The notes beneath the pieces were generated by a model, which saw only the letters and a program-made list of their open reading frames with translations, searched no databases and was not told the DNA's origin. From Phaeodactylum tricornutum CCAP 1055/1 (Eukaryota; Bacillariophyta; Bacillariophyceae; Surirellales; Neidiaceae), in contig NC_011672.1 in the NCBI RefSeq assembly GCF_000150955.2, positions 1,178,001 through 1,242,000 on the forward strand: DNA of 64,000 bases. The letters run 5' to 3'. The stretch's first letter is position 1. Every line of letters begins with the position of its first letter. Positions 62,130-64,000 of this stretch are shown here, piece by piece. Both the position numbers and the translations under genes were made by a program.

Positions 62130-62651
62130 GACGTACTCTTGCTCTCCTGCTTTTGTAGCAGTCGCTTCAAAATGACAATGGACGATTCGGTCAAAAGTAC
62201 AATTTGATCCGGAAGACTTTTCTGTCGATTCTGTGACTCAACTTTTCAAAAACCGGGTAATACCGTAGTGAAACATTTTCGACGATCTATGTGACTCGCC
62301 AACTTTACTATGTCAAACCACGTTTGCACCCTCACATCAGAGGGCTCAAGGAATTGATTACGGCCCCCGCCGTGCACTATCAACAAAAGGAGTTGTGAGC
62401 TCAACAGCTGTGGGCAGTTCTATTGGTAGCGCTCGCTCTGGTTTCTGCAATGAAATGTGTTTTGCAACTCGAGATACTACTCACTGTCAAAAAACTACCA
62501 ACATCAATATCAAAATTGTGCGGTAGAGACATCCTAAACGATTGTAGATGGGCATCGTGAAAGCATGGCATACAGTCTTCTCGAATATAAATTAAAAAGA
62601 ATGTCTGTCTTTATTGTGCACATATTTCGCTCAAAGCCATCCTTGACTGTA
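62130..62651. other. Intergenic, tandem genes
   Basis: 522 bp between two minus-strand genes. TCACTGTCAA at 62481 lies about 350 bp upstream of the BTB-like start; the same ten bases occur at 36191. Nothing else is recognised. Confidence 0.35.
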
Positions 62652-64000
62652 CTACCATCCATCCCGTTTAGCTCTATTTGTTTTCTTCGCATATGCCTCC
62701 GTGGTTGTTTTTTGCAAGCGTTCAAACACATCCTGGCTTGTGTAGTCTGAATGAGTATTTGACTCCTGCTTCAGAGGCTCACTTTGTACACTTGACGAAG
62801 ACAGATCTTTGTCTGGTAGGGCGGGCTCTTGGACAGTAGCCGAGGAGAAAGCGAAATCGCCTCGAACGTCGTAATCCGGAAGCATAGTACCGTTGTGTTT
62901 TACTGCGTATGATTGAGTTGTGGTTTTCTGCAATCGTTCAAAAACATCCTGCTGTGTATACTCCAGTGAAAGACGAGGAGCGGCTCCCGCCGTCTGTTCC
63001 ATCTGCTTTTCAAGCGGATCGTTGTCGCTTTCCAAGAGGTCGTCGAGCATTCTATCAGCGACTTCTTCTGCTGCCCTAGCTCGTTTGTCCTTCGTTTCTT
63101 GAAACTTTTCTTTTTGCGTCCCAGTGTACTGTGAGGGAGAAATCAGTCTGTCAAAAACAGACTTGTAGTCTTTCTGGTCGCTCAAAGAGCCAATGTTGAG
63201 TGGAGACGGAGACGCCAGAGATTGTGAGCTGCTGTCTCTACGTGGTTCGTCACCGGGAATAATGATCTTGTCAAGTCGATCTGCAATTTGTCTTGATAGT
63301 GCCCGACGTTGCACGTGTCCGCCTGGGGATTTTGGCCTCTTACTTTTGCTGCCTGTCGCTTTCGCTGGAGTTTTCATTGTGGAGTGCTTTTGTATACCTG
63401 TGAATCTGTCTGGGTCCGCCAGGCGATCAAACACAGAGAAATTTGCGAGCTTTGAGGCTTCCTCGACGAGTTCCGGAGATTCCATTAAAGAAGGCGGCAT
63501 TTGACCCTCGGCTATCAAAGCCAAGTCAGCCATGATTTCGCTCGTCCAGTCTTGTACATTTTTATCGTCAAAATTGTCTTCACTGTCGCTGGTATGCATG
63601 AGCTCGACATGTTTTTTTAAGCGAGGTGAAAGAAATGGACGGTCAGTTGAACGTTTGTGATTCGCTCGAATAAAGCGACGCTTCGGTATTCCACTGGAAT
63701 GTACTCGGGGATGCAGTGCACCTTTCACGATGTCTAAGACCTCAGAGTCCAAAACTTTTTTGCGACTATCGAGCTGCTCCTGTTGGCCCTTCGTCGCCGC
63801 TTCTCGGATCTGACGCAGTGCTGAGCGTAAATTACTTAATTCTTCTTGCAGGTCTTCACTTTCTTGAGACGCACTGACTAGATTGGAGGTCAACATATCG
63901 ATCTGATCTCGATAGCATGCAACTGCTTCGGTTTCGTTTTGCAAGGCGAAAACCTGCCGCTCCAAAACCTGAATTCGCTCGTTGGAAAGAATCAGCAGCT
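62652..64000 (-). CDS. Coiled-coil protein with four p25-alpha/TPPP-like repeats (5' end cut by window)
   Basis: The frame is open to the right edge, so the gene starts beyond 64000. The visible part has at least 448 codons. It opens with coiled coil ('VSASQESEDLQEELSNLRSA'), then a basic, disordered stretch. Four short repeats follow: 'VFDRLADPDRFTGIQKHS' (about 63435-63381), 'VFDRLISPSQYTGTQKEKF' (63158-63102), 'VFERLQKTTTQSYAVKHN' (62948-62895) and 'VFERLQKTTTEAYAKKTN' (62732-62676). The first two match the C-terminal p25-alpha signature of TPPP and apicortin ('DRLTD..YTG.HK.RFD'), a microtubule- and flagella-linked motif. The last two are degenerate and nearly alike. Repeating this tail motif four times in one chain is unusual. 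Confidence 0.78.
   Translation of the reverse strand, partial: LLILSNERIQVLERQVFALQNETEAVACYRDQIDMLTSNLVSASQESEDLQEELSNLRSALRQIREAATKGQQEQLDSRKKVLDSEVLDIVKGALHPRVHSSGIPKRRFIRANHKRSTDRPFLSPRLKKHVELMHTSDSEDNFDDKNVQDWTSEIMADLALIAEGQMPPSLMESPELVEEASKLANFSVFDRLADPDRFTGIQKHSTMKTPAKATGSKSKRPKSPGGHVQRRALSRQIADRLDKIIIPGDEPRRDSSSQSLASPSPLNIGSLSDQKDYKSVFDRLISPSQYTGTQKEKFQETKDKRARAAEEVADRMLDDLLESDNDPLEKQMEQTAGAAPRLSLEYTQQDVFERLQKTTTQSYAVKHNGTMLPDYDVRGDFAFSSATVQEPALPDKDLSSSSVQSEPLKQESNTHSDYTSQDVFERLQKTTTEAYAKKTNRAKRDGW

Noticed and set aside
1-64000. tRNA, rRNA, snRNA and CRISPR
   Set aside because: Reading the spacers by eye found no cloverleaf with B-box, no rRNA core and no spaced repeats; a covariance search would be decisive.

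Overview
The window is nuclear DNA of a photosynthetic stramenopile, most likely a pennate diatom close to Phaeodactylum tricornutum. The grounds are: short GT-AG introns of about 70-130 bp; intron-poor, closely packed genes; eukaryotic housekeeping genes (eL6, eIF2B-alpha, a P5A ATPase, a NEDD8 protease); and several predicted proteins beginning with a signal peptide that ends in the diatom plastid motif 'ASA-F-AP' or a variant. The species call is inference from these traits, not from an alignment.

Layout. Thirty protein genes can be supported, one of them weakly and one cut by the right edge. Most lie in alternating head-to-head and tail-to-tail pairs, with convergent gaps as small as 68-126 bp. 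0-8 kb: a PPR-SMR protein, a diatom-type protein with an unnamed conserved domain, and a coiled-coil protein. 8-20 kb: a secreted reeler-like/mucin protein, a plastid PPR protein whose reading frame breaks once, a large ER P5A ATPase, and a PAP2/sphingomyelin-synthase-like membrane enzyme. 20-24 kb: two divergent members of a cysteine-rich, single-pass membrane protein family; a third member lies at 36.3-37.5 kb. 24-36 kb: a NEDD8-type C48 protease, two MFS transporters, a large IQ/FAM13-like protein and ribosomal protein eL6. 37.9-39.8 kb: a four-exon gene joining a Nudix ADP-sugar pyrophosphatase to an intact aldo-keto reductase. 40-50 kb: a CK1/TTBK-like kinase, a possible small gene, MenA prenyltransferase, a second plastid PPR protein, eIF2B-alpha and a plastid DUF4336 protein. 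50.6-52.7 kb is gene-poor. 52.7-64 kb: a plastid ABC-F (EttA-like) ATPase, an SLC25 carrier, an unknown plastid protein, UPRT, an IMP-type signal peptidase, a BTB/BACK-like protein and a partial protein with four p25-alpha/TPPP-like repeats.

How the genes relate. There is no operon or mobile island. The clearest functional theme is the plastid: two PPR proteins (RNA processing), an EttA-like ribosome factor, MenA (phylloquinone synthesis), DUF4336 and one unknown. The most unusual single locus is the Nudix-AKR fusion, where retention of the third intron would give a Nudix-only protein. The most intriguing family is the three cysteine-rich membrane proteins. No tRNA, rRNA, CRISPR array, insertion sequence or convincing transposon was seen.
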